The notes under the pieces are model-generated. The model ran no database searches. It saw only the letters and a list, made by a program, of their open reading frames with translations, and had not been told where the DNA came from. Positions 8,178 to 17,388 of a stretch of DNA of 54,162 nt are shown here, in pieces. A program made the translations under genes and the position numbers. The DNA comes from JBBIND01 sp037444075 (GTDB lineage: Bacteria > Acidobacteriota > Terriglobia > Bryobacterales > Bryobacteraceae): positions 1 through 54,162 of the forward strand of contig JBBIND010000020.1 in NCBI GenBank assembly GCA_037444075.1. Reading direction: 5' to 3'. Every line of letters begins with the position of its first letter. Position 1 is the stretch's first letter.

Positions 8178-11100
8178 CTACCAGGTCAAGCGCAGGGTCA
8201 ACTGCAACTCGCGGGGCGAGTTCGCCGAATTCTGCAAGCTGATGATGCCCGTGCCGCTGCTGGGCTGCGGCGTTCCCGGGTTGTTCAGCACGTTGAAGAA
8301 ATCCACGTTGAAGCGCAGCAGCACGCTTTCGGTAATGGGCACTGCCTTGAAGAGCGAAGCGTCCAGGCCGAAGCTCCAGGGACCAGGCATCACCTGGTTG
8401 CGCCACGGATGCAGGTTGGTGTCCAGGGAGACGCGTTGCGAACTGCCGTCCTTCATCGTGATCCAGACGGTGTTTGAATCATAGAAGGCCGCCAGGGGAT
8501 CGCCTGGCCTGCCGCCGTCAGCCGGGATGGGGATAATCGGCTGATGGCTGGGCCGGTAGTTGGCGGGCACGCCCATTACGCCGTTGGGCCTGCCGTTAGC
8601 GTCGTAACTGTTGATGCGGGTGGCCGGGATGTAGCCGTTGTAGTAAAGGTACCCCTGAATGCACTGCCCGCCGCGGCAATCCTCGATGGGGTATTTCTTG
8701 CCGTAGATTTCGATGTTGCTTTGGGCGCCCCAACTCGTCACCGGAAGCGACCAGTAGTCACTGCGATACGTTCCAAAACCGGCCAGTTGCCAGCCTCCAA
8801 TCAAGCGGTTCAGCCACGGGCCGGAGTTGCGGCCGAGCGCCTTCCCTCTGCCCACGGGCAGGTCCACGAGCCAGTTCCAACGGAAGCGATGCTGAGGGAT
8901 GCCCGTGTCGCGCCGGTAGTTGAGGAAGCGGTTGCGTTCGTTGGGGTCAGCCGGCACGGTGTGGGGCATGAAGAGATTCGGCTCCACCATGATGTCGTCG
9001 CGCCAGCCGTCCCCGGCGACGCGGTTGGCGTTGCTCATGACGTAGAAGAACTGGTAGGCGTAGCCCTGTTTGTGCCTCCGGTTGAGCTCGATCTGTGTTC
9101 CGTTGAAATGTGACCAGCCCGTTTTGCGGTAGACCTCGATAGCCCCGTAGGAGGTTTGATCGAAAGCTCTCCGCGCCACGTTGGCGAATTCACCGGTCGG
9201 CAGCGGCAGCCCCGTGGTGGCGTACCAGATGTAGGAATTGGAGGCGTCGTTGTAGCTGTGGAACTGCTCCAGGCGGCTGGCGTAGTTGCCCACATAGCCG
9301 ACGCGCAGGACGGTGGAGTCCATGATTTCGCGTTCCAGCGTGAGGTTCCACTGGTGGGAGAGCGTGCTGGGCTGATCGGCATCGAAGTAGCTGGTCCGGA
9401 AACTCCCGCGCGATACGCCGCCCGGCTTGGTCGGGTCAATGACGTCCCGGCTGTTGGTGCCGGCGATGATGGTGGGCACGGAACGCAGGCCCCAGTTTGG
9501 ACGCCCGTCGGGAGTTTGCGCTGCGCTCGTGATGGAAAGCTGGAAGTTGGCGTTGAAAGGCGGGTTGGAGCGTGTGCGCGCGTTGAAGTTCCGGAGCGGG
9601 TACGGGAACGTGAACAGGGCATAGCCGCCGCGCAAAACGGTTGTCCGCTTGCCTTCCAGCAGCTTGTAGGCAAACCCGGCGCGGGGGCCGATGTCCCAGT
9701 AGTTCGGCTTCAACAGGCTGGAGGGCAGACCCACCTGGTCCGGTGTGGCGAACTTCACCCCGATACGCGTGAAGTTGCTCACAATCTCCGGCGTGGTCGC
9801 CTTCAGGCGGTAGAGCTCTTCCAATGACTTCCCGTTGACGATAGACTTCGTCCCGGGGTCGAAACCGGTAAACAGGTTGTGGGCCTCGTGAAACGCCGGG
9901 TGCATTTCCCAGCGAATACCGAGGTTGAGAGTCAGCCGCCGGTTCACCTTGTAGTTGTCCTGCAGGAACAGAGCGACTTCCCGGTCCCGGAAACGGTACC
10001 ACTTCTGGACAAACTGCACAGAGTAGCTACCGGCAACGCCGAGAAACAGGTTGGCGCTGTCGTGCCCGGTGCGCGGCACGGCGCTGAAAGCCGAGCCGCT
10101 GGCCGGATCGAAAAGCCCCGTGGCGCCGCTCGAAAAGCTGTGGTTGCCGGCCACGAACTGCTGGTCCGGCAAAACGTGCATGCGTTCGTTGCGGAACTTG
10201 CCGCCGAAGTTCAACTCGTGCCGTCCGCGCACCAGCGTGAAGCTCTGGTCGAGCGTCCCTACCAGCGTGCGGTTGTTGCGCCGGGTATCCGCCTGGATGT
10301 AGGTCATCCCGAAACCGGTGTTGTTGATGGCCGGGAAGCCGGTTTCATTGAATGGATTGGGAAGGCCGAGGCGCGTGGCGTGATTGATCTCGTAAGTGCC
10401 CGTGGAAACGTCGAAGATTTCTCTCGAAAGGGAGAAGACCGTTTCGCTGAAGAACGTCGGAGTGATCGTGCGTGTCCAGGAAATCACACCGCTTTCGGAG
10501 TCCGATTGCGTCAGAGTGACGTTGGTGGAACCGTCCAGAACTACCGCCGGCGCGCTCGAGGATTTGTACTTGCGCCCCGAGTCGCCCCGCGTGTAACGGA
10601 AGAAAGTCTGGTCGCGGTTCGAGATGCGGTGGTCGATGCGCGCCGTCATGGTGTACTCGTTCCGGATGTTCGGTGAAGGACCGAAGTAGTTCGAAGTGAC
10701 CAGCGGGTTGCGCTCCGGGTGCGTCGGCGCGGGCGTGATGCTGTACAGGTGCGTCGCCAGCGGGCTGCGGCGGCTGACGGGGATGCGGTTATCGACAAAC
10801 GGAATGCGGGTCCAGGTGGCGGTGGTGGTGTACGGGTCGTACAACGTGATGCGCCGTCCCAGCCCATCGATAAGTCCGCTGAAGTCTCCCTCGCGCATGG
10901 CGAGTGTCGGCACGGTGGTGCTGTCCGTCGTTCCTTGTCTCAAGCGATAGGATTCGTACGCGGCGAAGAAGAAGGTCCGGTTGGTGCCGTTGTAGAGTTT
11001 CGGCAGACGGACCGGCCCGCCCACAGAGGCTCCAAACTCGTTCCTGACCAGGTGCGGCGGCTTTTCATAAAAATCCTGCCGGCGCCGCGCCACGCCAAAG

Positions 11101-11849
11101 CCGCTATTGCGGAAGGTCTCAAACAGCGCGCCGTGCAGTTGGTTCGTGCCGCTCTTTGTCACGATGACGGTGCTCGCCGGACGGTTCATCCGTGCCGACG
11201 AGTTGTTGGTCTCCACTTTGAACTCGGCCACCGTGTCGAGCCCCGGGGGCCTCCCGGAGTGTCCTCCGGTGTCCCGGTTCTTCAGCACGGCGCCGTCCAG
11301 GATGTACTCGAACGCTGTTTCGCGCAGGCCGAACACGCGTCCTGAGTCCACCCCGGGTGTCGTGACGCCGACCAGCGTAGTCAGGAACCGGCCGTTCAGC
11401 GGCAACTGCTCGATGCGGCTGCGTTCGAGAACCTGTCCCAGCGTGGCGCTCTCGGTCACCAGCGCTGAGCTGATTTCTCCCGCCACGGTGATTTCGCTGG
11501 CTGTCGTGCCGATGTCCATATCCACCGTAATGGCCACCGTCCGCCCGGCCTGCAAGAGCAGGGCGCCTTCCCAGCGCTTCATACCGGCGGCTTCGGCAAC
11601 TACCCGGTAGTCGCCCAGCGGTAGCGAGGGCTGTGTGAAGAAGCCGACTTCATTGGTGAGAGCTTCCCACGCGCGGGCGGTTTCCGCGTGCGTCAAGGTG
11701 ACTTGCGCGCCCGGTATGACGGCCCCGGTGAGGTCTCGAACGACGCCTTGGATGACGCCCGTGCCAGTCTGCCCGGCCAGCGGCAAAGTACCGGCTGCCA
11801 GCAGCAGGCCCACAAAAAGAAGAAGGACCGCATTCGATGGTCTTCTCAT
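8178..11849 (-). CDS. Oar-like TonB-dependent receptor with carboxypeptidase-regulatory domain (first copy)
   Basis: A 1223-residue outer-membrane protein. A signal peptide (residues 1-27) ends in LAGQ. A carboxypeptidase-regulatory Ig-like domain follows (about 30-115, with GVIQGVVRDLTGAVIPGAQVTL). Next comes a plug-like region (LPLNGRFLTTLVGVTTPG), then a long beta-barrel ending in the aromatic LRLTW. The start at 11849 was chosen over 11903 because it begins the signal peptide and follows an AGGGAG site. This class, named after Myxococcus Oar, is greatly expanded in Acidobacteriota and is thought to import large glycans or peptides with TonB/ExbBD; the ligand is unknown. It is divergent from the LysR gene, 218 bases away, which may control it. 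Confidence 0.9.
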   Translation of the reverse strand: MRRPSNAVLLLFVGLLLAAGTLPLAGQTGTGVIQGVVRDLTGAVIPGAQVTLTHAETARAWEALTNEVGFFTQPSLPLGDYRVVAEAAGMKRWEGALLLQAGRTVAITVDMDIGTTASEITVAGEISSALVTESATLGQVLERSRIEQLPLNGRFLTTLVGVTTPGVDSGRVFGLRETAFEYILDGAVLKNRDTGGHSGRPPGLDTVAEFKVETNNSSARMNRPASTVIVTKSGTNQLHGALFETFRNSGFGVARRRQDFYEKPPHLVRNEFGASVGGPVRLPKLYNGTNRTFFFAAYESYRLRQGTTDSTTVPTLAMREGDFSGLIDGLGRRITLYDPYTTTATWTRIPFVDNRIPVSRRSPLATHLYSITPAPTHPERNPLVTSNYFGPSPNIRNEYTMTARIDHRISNRDQTFFRYTRGDSGRKYKSSSAPAVVLDGSTNVTLTQSDSESGVISWTRTITPTFFSETVFSLSREIFDVSTGTYEINHATRLGLPNPFNETGFPAINNTGFGMTYIQADTRRNNRTLVGTLDQSFTLVRGRHELNFGGKFRNERMHVLPDQQFVAGNHSFSSGATGLFDPASGSAFSAVPRTGHDSANLFLGVAGSYSVQFVQKWYRFRDREVALFLQDNYKVNRRLTLNLGIRWEMHPAFHEAHNLFTGFDPGTKSIVNGKSLEELYRLKATTPEIVSNFTRIGVKFATPDQVGLPSSLLKPNYWDIGPRAGFAYKLLEGKRTTVLRGGYALFTFPYPLRNFNARTRSNPPFNANFQLSITSAAQTPDGRPNWGLRSVPTIIAGTNSRDVIDPTKPGGVSRGSFRTSYFDADQPSTLSHQWNLTLEREIMDSTVLRVGYVGNYASRLEQFHSYNDASNSYIWYATTGLPLPTGEFANVARRAFDQTSYGAIEVYRKTGWSHFNGTQIELNRRHKQGYAYQFFYVMSNANRVAGDGWRDDIMVEPNLFMPHTVPADPNERNRFLNYRRDTGIPQHRFRWNWLVDLPVGRGKALGRNSGPWLNRLIGGWQLAGFGTYRSDYWSLPVTSWGAQSNIEIYGKKYPIEDCRGGQCIQGYLYYNGYIPATRINSYDANGRPNGVMGVPANYRPSHQPIIPIPADGGRPGDPLAAFYDSNTVWITMKDGSSQRVSLDTNLHPWRNQVMPGPWSFGLDASLFKAVPITESVLLRFNVDFFNVLNNPGTPQPSSGTGIISLQNSANSPRELQLTLRLTW

Positions 11850-12033
11850 GAAAAATCCACTCCCTGACGTGGTTTCCGGACTCCCGGTGGGGACAGTATA
11901 CATAATATTGGCTAGTGCGTTTACGGGAAATCCGCCCGCGTGACCAAGCTCTAACGGGTCTTGCAGGCTGGGAAAGCCCGGCTGCCTGCCATTGGCCGGG
12001 TAAGTAACAAAGCGCAGGCTAGCCCTTCTAGTG

Positions 12034-12059
12034 TTTATTCTCGCTGATTATGTAATAAA
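12034..12059. promoter_or_regulatory. Inverted repeat just upstream of the LysR gene
   Basis: TTTATT (12034-12039) and AATAAA (12054-12059) form an inverted repeat with a 14-base spacer, in an AT-rich patch ending 8 bases before the LysR start. It is a plausible autoregulatory or divergent-operon site for the LysR protein, but it does not show a clear T-N11-A box. Confidence 0.3.
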
Positions 12060-12067
12060 TTGATCTT

Positions 12068-12943
12068 ATGGAGTTCAGTGCCCTCAGGGTCTTCCTGACC
12101 GTAGCCAACGAGAAGAGCTTTTCGCGCGCCGCCGAGAAGCTGTTGCGTACACAGCCGGCGGTTTCGCTCGCCATACAGCGCCTCGAGGCGGAATTCGAAG
12201 AAAAGCTGATTGACCGCTCGGCGAAGGACCTGCTGCTGACCGACGCGGGCAGGATTGTGTTGGATTATGCGCGCCGGTTCGAGAATCTCCAGCGCGAGTT
12301 GGAGACCTCGCTGGCTGAATTGCGGGACAACTCCGCCGGAAGGCTGACCATCGGAGCGAACGAGTCCACCACGTTGTACCTGCTCCAGCACATCGCTCAA
12401 TACCGCCGCACTTATCCAAAAGTGAAGGTGCAGGTGCGCCGTTGTTTTTCGAGCCGCATCCCCAATCAGTTGCTCGACGGCGATTTGGAAATCGGCGTGA
12501 TCAGCTACGACCCGCAGGATGACCGGCTGATCTCGCGTGTCATCTACACGGATCACCTGGCGTTCGTGGTTTCACCACGCCACCGGTTCGCGCGCCGCGA
12601 ACGCGTCTCCATCTCTGAGCTCGGCATGGAGACGTTCATCGCCCACAACGTGCTCTCTCCCTACAGGGAAGCCGTGTTGAAGGCGTTTCAGCGCCACAAG
12701 GTCTCTCTGAACATGGACCTGGAAATGCCCACCGTGGAGACAATCCGCAAAATGGTGCAGCGCAATGAAGGCGTGGCCTTCCTGCCGCGCATGTGCGTGG
12801 AACAGGAGGTCCAGCAGGAGGTTCTGTGCGAAGTGCTCGTGGAAGAGGTTCAGTTCGAGCGCAAGATCCGCCTGATCCACCCTGCCCGGCGCACACTCAG
12901 CCACGCCGGACGGGCGTTTCTCGAGCTGACGAGGAGTGAATAG
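12068..12943 (+). CDS. LysR family transcriptional regulator
   Basis: A 291-residue LysR-type regulator. Residues 1-60 form the winged helix-turn-helix (FLTVANEKSFSRAAEKL, TQPAVSLAIQRLE, LTDAGR), followed by a linker helix and a two-lobe LysR substrate-binding domain from about residue 88 (GRLTIGANES...). The length and domain order are normal for the family. It is a cytoplasmic DNA-binding protein. LysR genes usually regulate a divergent neighbour, which here is the large Oar-like receptor. The effector is unknown. Confidence 0.95.
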   Translation: MEFSALRVFLTVANEKSFSRAAEKLLRTQPAVSLAIQRLEAEFEEKLIDRSAKDLLLTDAGRIVLDYARRFENLQRELETSLAELRDNSAGRLTIGANESTTLYLLQHIAQYRRTYPKVKVQVRRCFSSRIPNQLLDGDLEIGVISYDPQDDRLISRVIYTDHLAFVVSPRHRFARRERVSISELGMETFIAHNVLSPYREAVLKAFQRHKVSLNMDLEMPTVETIRKMVQRNEGVAFLPRMCVEQEVQQEVLCEVLVEEVQFERKIRLIHPARRTLSHAGRAFLELTRSE

Positions 12944-12959
12944 GACAGGGCTTCAACGT

Positions 12960-12965
12960 TAGAAT
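12960..12965 (+). promoter_or_regulatory. Candidate -10 box for the DUF885 gene
   Basis: TAGAAT at 12960-12965 lies only 9 bases before the ATG at 12975. If used, it would give an almost leaderless transcript. No convincing -35 is visible. Confidence 0.3.
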
Positions 12966-12974
12966 CGGGTAGTT

Positions 12975-14741
12975 ATGCTTAGGGCTGTTATCATTCTCAT
13001 GACTTCGATCTTCCTGGCCGGTTGCGGTTCGTCCCGCAAGCCCCCCGCTGACTTCGGCGTCTTGACGGAGCAGTTCATCTTCGATTATCTGGCGTTTTCG
13101 CCTATCACAGCGACTTCAGTCGGCTACCATCGCCACCAGGGAACGGTGCTGGATGAACTGCTGGATGACTATAGCGAACCGGCGCTCAACCGCCAGCGGA
13201 TGTTCCTGAGGGGCTTCAAGCAGCGTTTGGAAAAAGAGGTCGACGCGGCGAAGCTGCCCGCGGAGGACCGCGCCGACTACGACCTCCTCCTGAGGCAGAT
13301 CGATTGGGCCCTGCTGGAGCTGGATTCGCTCCAGAGTTACCGGCGCAACCCGACGGTCTACGTAGAAATGATCGGGCAGGCTCTGTTCACGCCGTTCATG
13401 CTCGAGTACGCGCCCAAGGCGGAGCGATTCAAACACATCATCGCCCGTCTTGAGAAGGTCCCCGAGTTACTCCAGCAAGCCCGGAAGAACCTGGTTTCGT
13501 CTCCCGAGATCTGGACCGACGTGGCCCTTGAGCAGAATCAGGGCAACGTCAACCTGATTGATAAAGCCCTGCGCGGCGAGGTGCCTCCGGAGTTGCGAAA
13601 CGCCTATGACAAGGCTGCTGCCGCTGCGTTGGAAGCCCTGGAGGGGTTCAATGCCTACCTGGCCAAGGAGTTGTCGCAGCGCCGCTCGGACTGGCGTTTG
13701 GGCAAGGAACAGTATGCCCGCAAATTCAAGCTGGCGTTGGGCACCGACAGGACGCCGGAGCAGGTGCTGGCTGAGGCTGAAGCCGCGTTGACGGAGACCC
13801 GGCGCGAGATGTTCAGGATCGCGCTGCCGGTTCACAACCGCATGTATCCCACGCACCGGGATCCGGTGGACCTGAACCTGATCGTCGGCGAAACGCTGGA
13901 CAAGATCGCCGAACGCCGCTCCACCAGGGAACGCTACTTCGCGGACGCCCGGCGCGATCTGAGTGAAGCCACGGAGTTTGTCCGCCGCAAGCAACTGTTG
14001 ACGTTGCCGCCGCGTGACAACTTGCAGGTGATCGAGACACCGGAGTTCATGCGCGGCATCTACGCCGTGGGTGGCTTCAACCCTGCTCCGGCGCTCGAGC
14101 CGGAGCTAGGGGCATTCTACTGGCTGACGCCAATCCCCGCTGACTGGTCCGCCCAGCGGATCGAATCCAAGTTGCGCGAGTACAACTACTACGGACTGAA
14201 GCTGCTGACCATTCACGAGGCAATGCCCGGCCACTACGTGCAGTTCGAATACGCCAACCAGGTCCAACCCCGGGCGAGGCGTATTCTGCGCGCCGTTTTC
14301 GGGAGCGGCACATATGTCGAAGGTTGGGCCGTCTATTCCACCGAGTTGCTGCTGGATGAAGGTTACCTGGACGGCAGCCCGGAGCTGCGCCTCACCTTCA
14401 TGAAGCAGCAGTTGCGGCTGATTGCCAACGCCATACTGGACATACGGCTGCATACGGCCGGGATGACTGACAAGGAGGCCATGGACCTGATGGTCGGCCG
14501 GACGTTCCAGGAGAACGAGGAAGCCACAGCCAAACTCCGCCGCGCCAAGCTCTCCAGTTGCCAGTTGTCCACCTACTACGTAGGCTGGCGCGATTGGCTG
14601 CGTTTGCGGGACCACTACCGGACCGCCAAAGCGGAAAACTTCCGCCTGGCCGAATTCCACGAGAGTTCGCTCAAGGCGGGCGCCCTGTCTCTACCCGCCC
14701 TGTCCCGCTTGCTTACCGGAGAACCGTTTCCCACCAACTAG
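12975..14741 (+). CDS. DUF885 family zinc peptidase-like lipoprotein
   Basis: A 588-residue protein of the DUF885 family. The N-terminus has a lipoprotein signal with the lipobox LAGC, where the Cys at residue 17 would be lipidated, so it is anchored in a membrane facing the periplasm. The gluzincin-type motif HEAMPGH spans residues 414-420 and a downstream Glu sits in YVEGWAVY, as expected for the metal site. The length of about 590 is normal. Family members are uncharacterised or implicated in peptide hydrolysis. It stands alone behind the LysR gene (31-base gap) and is followed by a terminator-like hairpin. Confidence 0.9.
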   Translation: MLRAVIILMTSIFLAGCGSSRKPPADFGVLTEQFIFDYLAFSPITATSVGYHRHQGTVLDELLDDYSEPALNRQRMFLRGFKQRLEKEVDAAKLPAEDRADYDLLLRQIDWALLELDSLQSYRRNPTVYVEMIGQALFTPFMLEYAPKAERFKHIIARLEKVPELLQQARKNLVSSPEIWTDVALEQNQGNVNLIDKALRGEVPPELRNAYDKAAAAALEALEGFNAYLAKELSQRRSDWRLGKEQYARKFKLALGTDRTPEQVLAEAEAALTETRREMFRIALPVHNRMYPTHRDPVDLNLIVGETLDKIAERRSTRERYFADARRDLSEATEFVRRKQLLTLPPRDNLQVIETPEFMRGIYAVGGFNPAPALEPELGAFYWLTPIPADWSAQRIESKLREYNYYGLKLLTIHEAMPGHYVQFEYANQVQPRARRILRAVFGSGTYVEGWAVYSTELLLDEGYLDGSPELRLTFMKQQLRLIANAILDIRLHTAGMTDKEAMDLMVGRTFQENEEATAKLRRAKLSSCQLSTYYVGWRDWLRLRDHYRTAKAENFRLAEFHESSLKAGALSLPALSRLLTGEPFPTN

Positions 14742-14759
14742 CCGGTCTTCGCAGTTGGG

Positions 14760-14799
14760 ACGGGCAGGCGAAGATCAGCGGCCCTTATTCGCTGCCCGT
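14760..14799 (+). terminator. Probable intrinsic terminator after the DUF885 gene
   Basis: ACGGGCAGGCGAA (14760-14772) pairs with TTCGCTGCCCGT (14788-14799) with one bulged G. The stem is followed by a TTTTCG tail, 19 bases after the stop codon of the DUF885 gene. Confidence 0.6.
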
Positions 14800-14879
14800 T
14801 TTCGTAGTCACCGTGCGGCTGTTCGGGCAAAGCGGGACCTGCCGTATGTTTTGTCTGGAGACTGGCGCCGGGCATTCGC

Positions 14880-14885
14880 TAGAAT
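14880..14885 (+). promoter_or_regulatory. Candidate -10 box for the YtxH gene
   Basis: TAGAAT at 14880-14885 is 26 bases before the YtxH start and 50-100 bases after a probable terminator, so it is well placed. The -35 is not clear. Confidence 0.3.
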
Positions 14886-14911
14886 AGTAAGTAGAAAGGA
14901 TTTCCAACATC

Positions 14912-15175
14912 ATGGCCGAAGACAATACCTCGAAGGTGATCTGGTTCCTGGCTGGCGCTGCGCTAGGCGCCACAATTGCCCTGCTTTACGCTCCCGCCTC
15001 CGGAGAAGTCACACGGCGCCGCATTGTCCGCAAGGCTGAACAAGGACGCGAAGCTGTCGCCGAATCCGGCAAGGAGGTGTTGGAGCGGGGTCGAGATCTT
15101 TACGACAAAGGCCGCAAGATCGCCTATGAGGCAGCCGATCTGGTCGACCGCGGCCGCAAACTCGTCCAAGGCTAG
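14912..15175 (+). CDS. YtxH domain protein
   Basis: An 87-residue protein of the YtxH/gas-vesicle-like family. One hydrophobic helix (about residues 8-28, IWFLAGAALGATIALLYAP) is followed by APASGEVTRRRI, the family signature with its conserved Pro-Gly-Thr/Glu turn. A charged amphipathic helix then runs to the end (REAVAESGKEVLERGRDLYDKGRK). It is probably a single-pass inner-membrane protein. Family members are linked to general stress in Bacillus, but the role here is unknown. A purine-rich AGAAAGGA precedes the start. The next gene starts 42 bases downstream on the same strand. Confidence 0.85.
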   Translation: MAEDNTSKVIWFLAGAALGATIALLYAPASGEVTRRRIVRKAEQGREAVAESGKEVLERGRDLYDKGRKIAYEAADLVDRGRKLVQG

Positions 15176-15217
15176 TCCGAACACATCCGCTGAAGCGCCT
15201 GGAGGCGCCTTGACGCC

Positions 15218-16795
15218 ATGAGCCCGTCTGAACATGCTGAGGGTGGTCTGCCCGCTTTTCTCAACGAGCCTTACGCGGATTTTTCCCAACCGAAGTTCAG
15301 GGACGCCATGCAGCAGGCCCTGGATTCGGTGCATTCACAGTTCGGCCGCGACTATGACCTGCTCGTGGGCGGGAAGCGGTACGCGACACCGTCTAAGATC
15401 AATTCGCTGAATCCTTCGCGGCCATCCGAAGTGGTGGGAATTCACTCCAAGGCCACGCCGGAGTTGGCCGAGGCAGCCATTGAGAGCGCCTCTGCGTTCT
15501 TTCCCGAGTGGAGCCGGACGCCCGCGGCGGAACGAGCCCGGCTGCTGTTCAACGCGGCGGCTATCCTCAGGCGCCGGAAGTTTGAGTTCGATGCCTGGCT
15601 GGTCTACGAGGCGGGCAAGAGCTGGATGGAAGCCGAGGCGGATGTTTCCGAAGCCATCGACTTCTGTGACTACTACGCCCGGCAGATGCTGAAGTTCGAT
15701 TCGCCGGAGCCGCTCCTGCAATTGCCGGGTGAGCGCGACGAGCTGCGTTACCTGCCCCTCGGGGTGGGCGTGGTAATTCCCCCCTGGAATTTTCCGCTCG
15801 CGATTCTGGTGGGCATGACAACGGCGGCTCTGGTGGCGGGCAACACGGTTGTGCTTAAGCCATCGAGCGATACGCCCACCATCGGCGCCAAGTTCGTCGA
15901 GGTGTTGCTTGAAGCAGGCTTCCCCGAGAAGAGCGTGAACCTGGTGCCGGGCAGCGGCAGCGAGATCGGAGACCTGCTCGTACTCCATCCCAAAACGCGC
16001 TTCATTTCGTTCACCGGATCGCGCGACGTCGGGCTCAGAATCAATGAACTGGCCGCCCGGCCGCAGGCCGGCCAGATCTGGATCAAGCGCGTCGTGGCCG
16101 AGATGGGCGGCAAGGACGCCATCATTGTGGACTCCGAAGCCGATCTCGACGCTGCGGTTACCGGCGTGCTGGTGTCCGCCTTCGGCTACCAGGGGCAAAA
16201 GTGCTCGGCCTGCTCACGCGCCATCGTGGACGATTCCCTGTACGAGACCTTCCTCGAGAAGCTCGTGCCGCAGGCGCAAGCTCTCAAAGTGGGCCCCGCG
16301 GATGACCCGCAAAATTACATGGGCCCCGTGATCAATGCGGCCGCCCGGCAGTCGATACTCGACTACATTGACATCGGCAAACGGGAAGGCCGTCTGGTTT
16401 GCGGCGGCAAGGCTTTGCCGGGCGAAGGCTATTTCCTGGAGCCCACCATTATCGCGGACGTGGAACCGGAGGCCCGCATCTTCCAGGAGGAGATTTTCGG
16501 GCCCGTATTGGCGGTGACGAGGGCCACGGATTTTGAGCACGCTCTGGCGCTGGCCAACAACAGCGAATACGGTTTGACGGGCGCCGTTTACACGCGCAAC
16601 CCGGAGAAGATCCGCGAGGCGAAGGAGCGCTTTTTCGTCGGCAACCTCTACGTCAACAGGAAGTGCACCGGAGCCATGGTGGCGGCCCACCCGTTCGGCG
16701 GTTTCAACATGTCCGGTACGGACTCCAAGGCCGGCGGACCAGACTACTTACTGCAATTTCTGCAAGCCAAGGCCATCGGGGAGAAGATCCTCTAA
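15218..16795 (+). CDS. pruA: L-glutamate gamma-semialdehyde (delta-1-pyrroline-5-carboxylate) dehydrogenase
   Basis: A 525-residue aldehyde dehydrogenase of the PruA/RocA subgroup, which oxidises glutamate semialdehyde to glutamate with NAD+ in proline and arginine catabolism. The typical N-terminal segment with FLNEPYADFS and a DYDLLVGGKR stretch separates this group from other ALDHs. The catalytic Cys is C329 in GQKCSACS and the general base is E295 in AEMGGKDA. The nucleotide-binding FTGSRDVG and the PWNFPLAI motif are present. The length fits monofunctional PruA (about 515-525). No proline dehydrogenase gene lies in the window, so the two steps are encoded separately. It is cytoplasmic. 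Confidence 0.92.
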   Translation: MSPSEHAEGGLPAFLNEPYADFSQPKFRDAMQQALDSVHSQFGRDYDLLVGGKRYATPSKINSLNPSRPSEVVGIHSKATPELAEAAIESASAFFPEWSRTPAAERARLLFNAAAILRRRKFEFDAWLVYEAGKSWMEAEADVSEAIDFCDYYARQMLKFDSPEPLLQLPGERDELRYLPLGVGVVIPPWNFPLAILVGMTTAALVAGNTVVLKPSSDTPTIGAKFVEVLLEAGFPEKSVNLVPGSGSEIGDLLVLHPKTRFISFTGSRDVGLRINELAARPQAGQIWIKRVVAEMGGKDAIIVDSEADLDAAVTGVLVSAFGYQGQKCSACSRAIVDDSLYETFLEKLVPQAQALKVGPADDPQNYMGPVINAAARQSILDYIDIGKREGRLVCGGKALPGEGYFLEPTIIADVEPEARIFQEEIFGPVLAVTRATDFEHALALANNSEYGLTGAVYTRNPEKIREAKERFFVGNLYVNRKCTGAMVAAHPFGGFNMSGTDSKAGGPDYLLQFLQAKAIGEKIL

Positions 16796-16842
16796 GCCGG
16801 ATCGCTGGCGCGCAAGCAGGCTTCGCAGAGGAAAGGCGGCTG

Positions 16843-17388
16843 ATGATGTGGCGGCGCATCTGTGCAACACTTCTCACGGCAGCTTTACTGACGCCGCAGG
16901 CGTTGACTGCGGAGCAGGCCGGTGCGGCGGCTGGTCAGGGTCAGCCGCGGGGGCTCTTCTGGAGCGAACTGAAGCCGCTGCTTGTGGACAAGAGGGTTGC
17001 CATACCTCTTCCTGGCGGTGTCCGTATTGAGGGCCGAGTGCTGGCCGTGAGAACCGGCGAGCTGATCATGGATGTACGGAAGACATCCAACCGCAGCGTC
17101 TACCCCAAGGGCCAACATGCCATTCCGCGAGCCGCAGTGACCTCACTTCGGGTGATCACAACGGAGGGTCCCATGAAGCTGCTGGGCGGTTTCGCGGGCG
17201 CGGTCGGCGGAATCATGCTGATATTCCTGGGAGTCTATCATGAAAGTGCAACGCTGGCTCTTCTGGCGCTGTTGCTGGGCATTCCCGTGGGCGCATGGGG
17301 CGGTTATCACGCCGGCAAGGCGGCTGACCGGGAAGTCACTGAGATTCTTCTTTTGCCGGACGCAGGGGAAAGGTTGACAGCGCCATGA
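16843..17388 (+). CDS. Unknown membrane protein, first of a tandem paralogous pair
   Basis: A 181-residue protein I do not recognise. A signal-like segment occupies residues 1-25. A small beta-rich region follows (WSELKPLLVDKRVAIPLPGG, RIEGRVLAVRTGELIMDV) and then the motif KTSNRSVYPKGQHAIPRAAVTSLRV. Two hydrophobic helices with Gly-rich borders come next (LLGGFAGAVGGIMLIFLG and a second around LALLALLLG), then a short tail. The start at 16843 follows AGAGGAAAGG. Its stop overlaps the start of the next gene (ATGA), and the two proteins share domain order and motif, so they are duplicates in one operon. The beta-rich part resembles an Sm-like fold only in pattern. Confidence 0.75.
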   Translation: MMWRRICATLLTAALLTPQALTAEQAGAAAGQGQPRGLFWSELKPLLVDKRVAIPLPGGVRIEGRVLAVRTGELIMDVRKTSNRSVYPKGQHAIPRAAVTSLRVITTEGPMKLLGGFAGAVGGIMLIFLGVYHESATLALLALLLGIPVGAWGGYHAGKAADREVTEILLLPDAGERLTAP

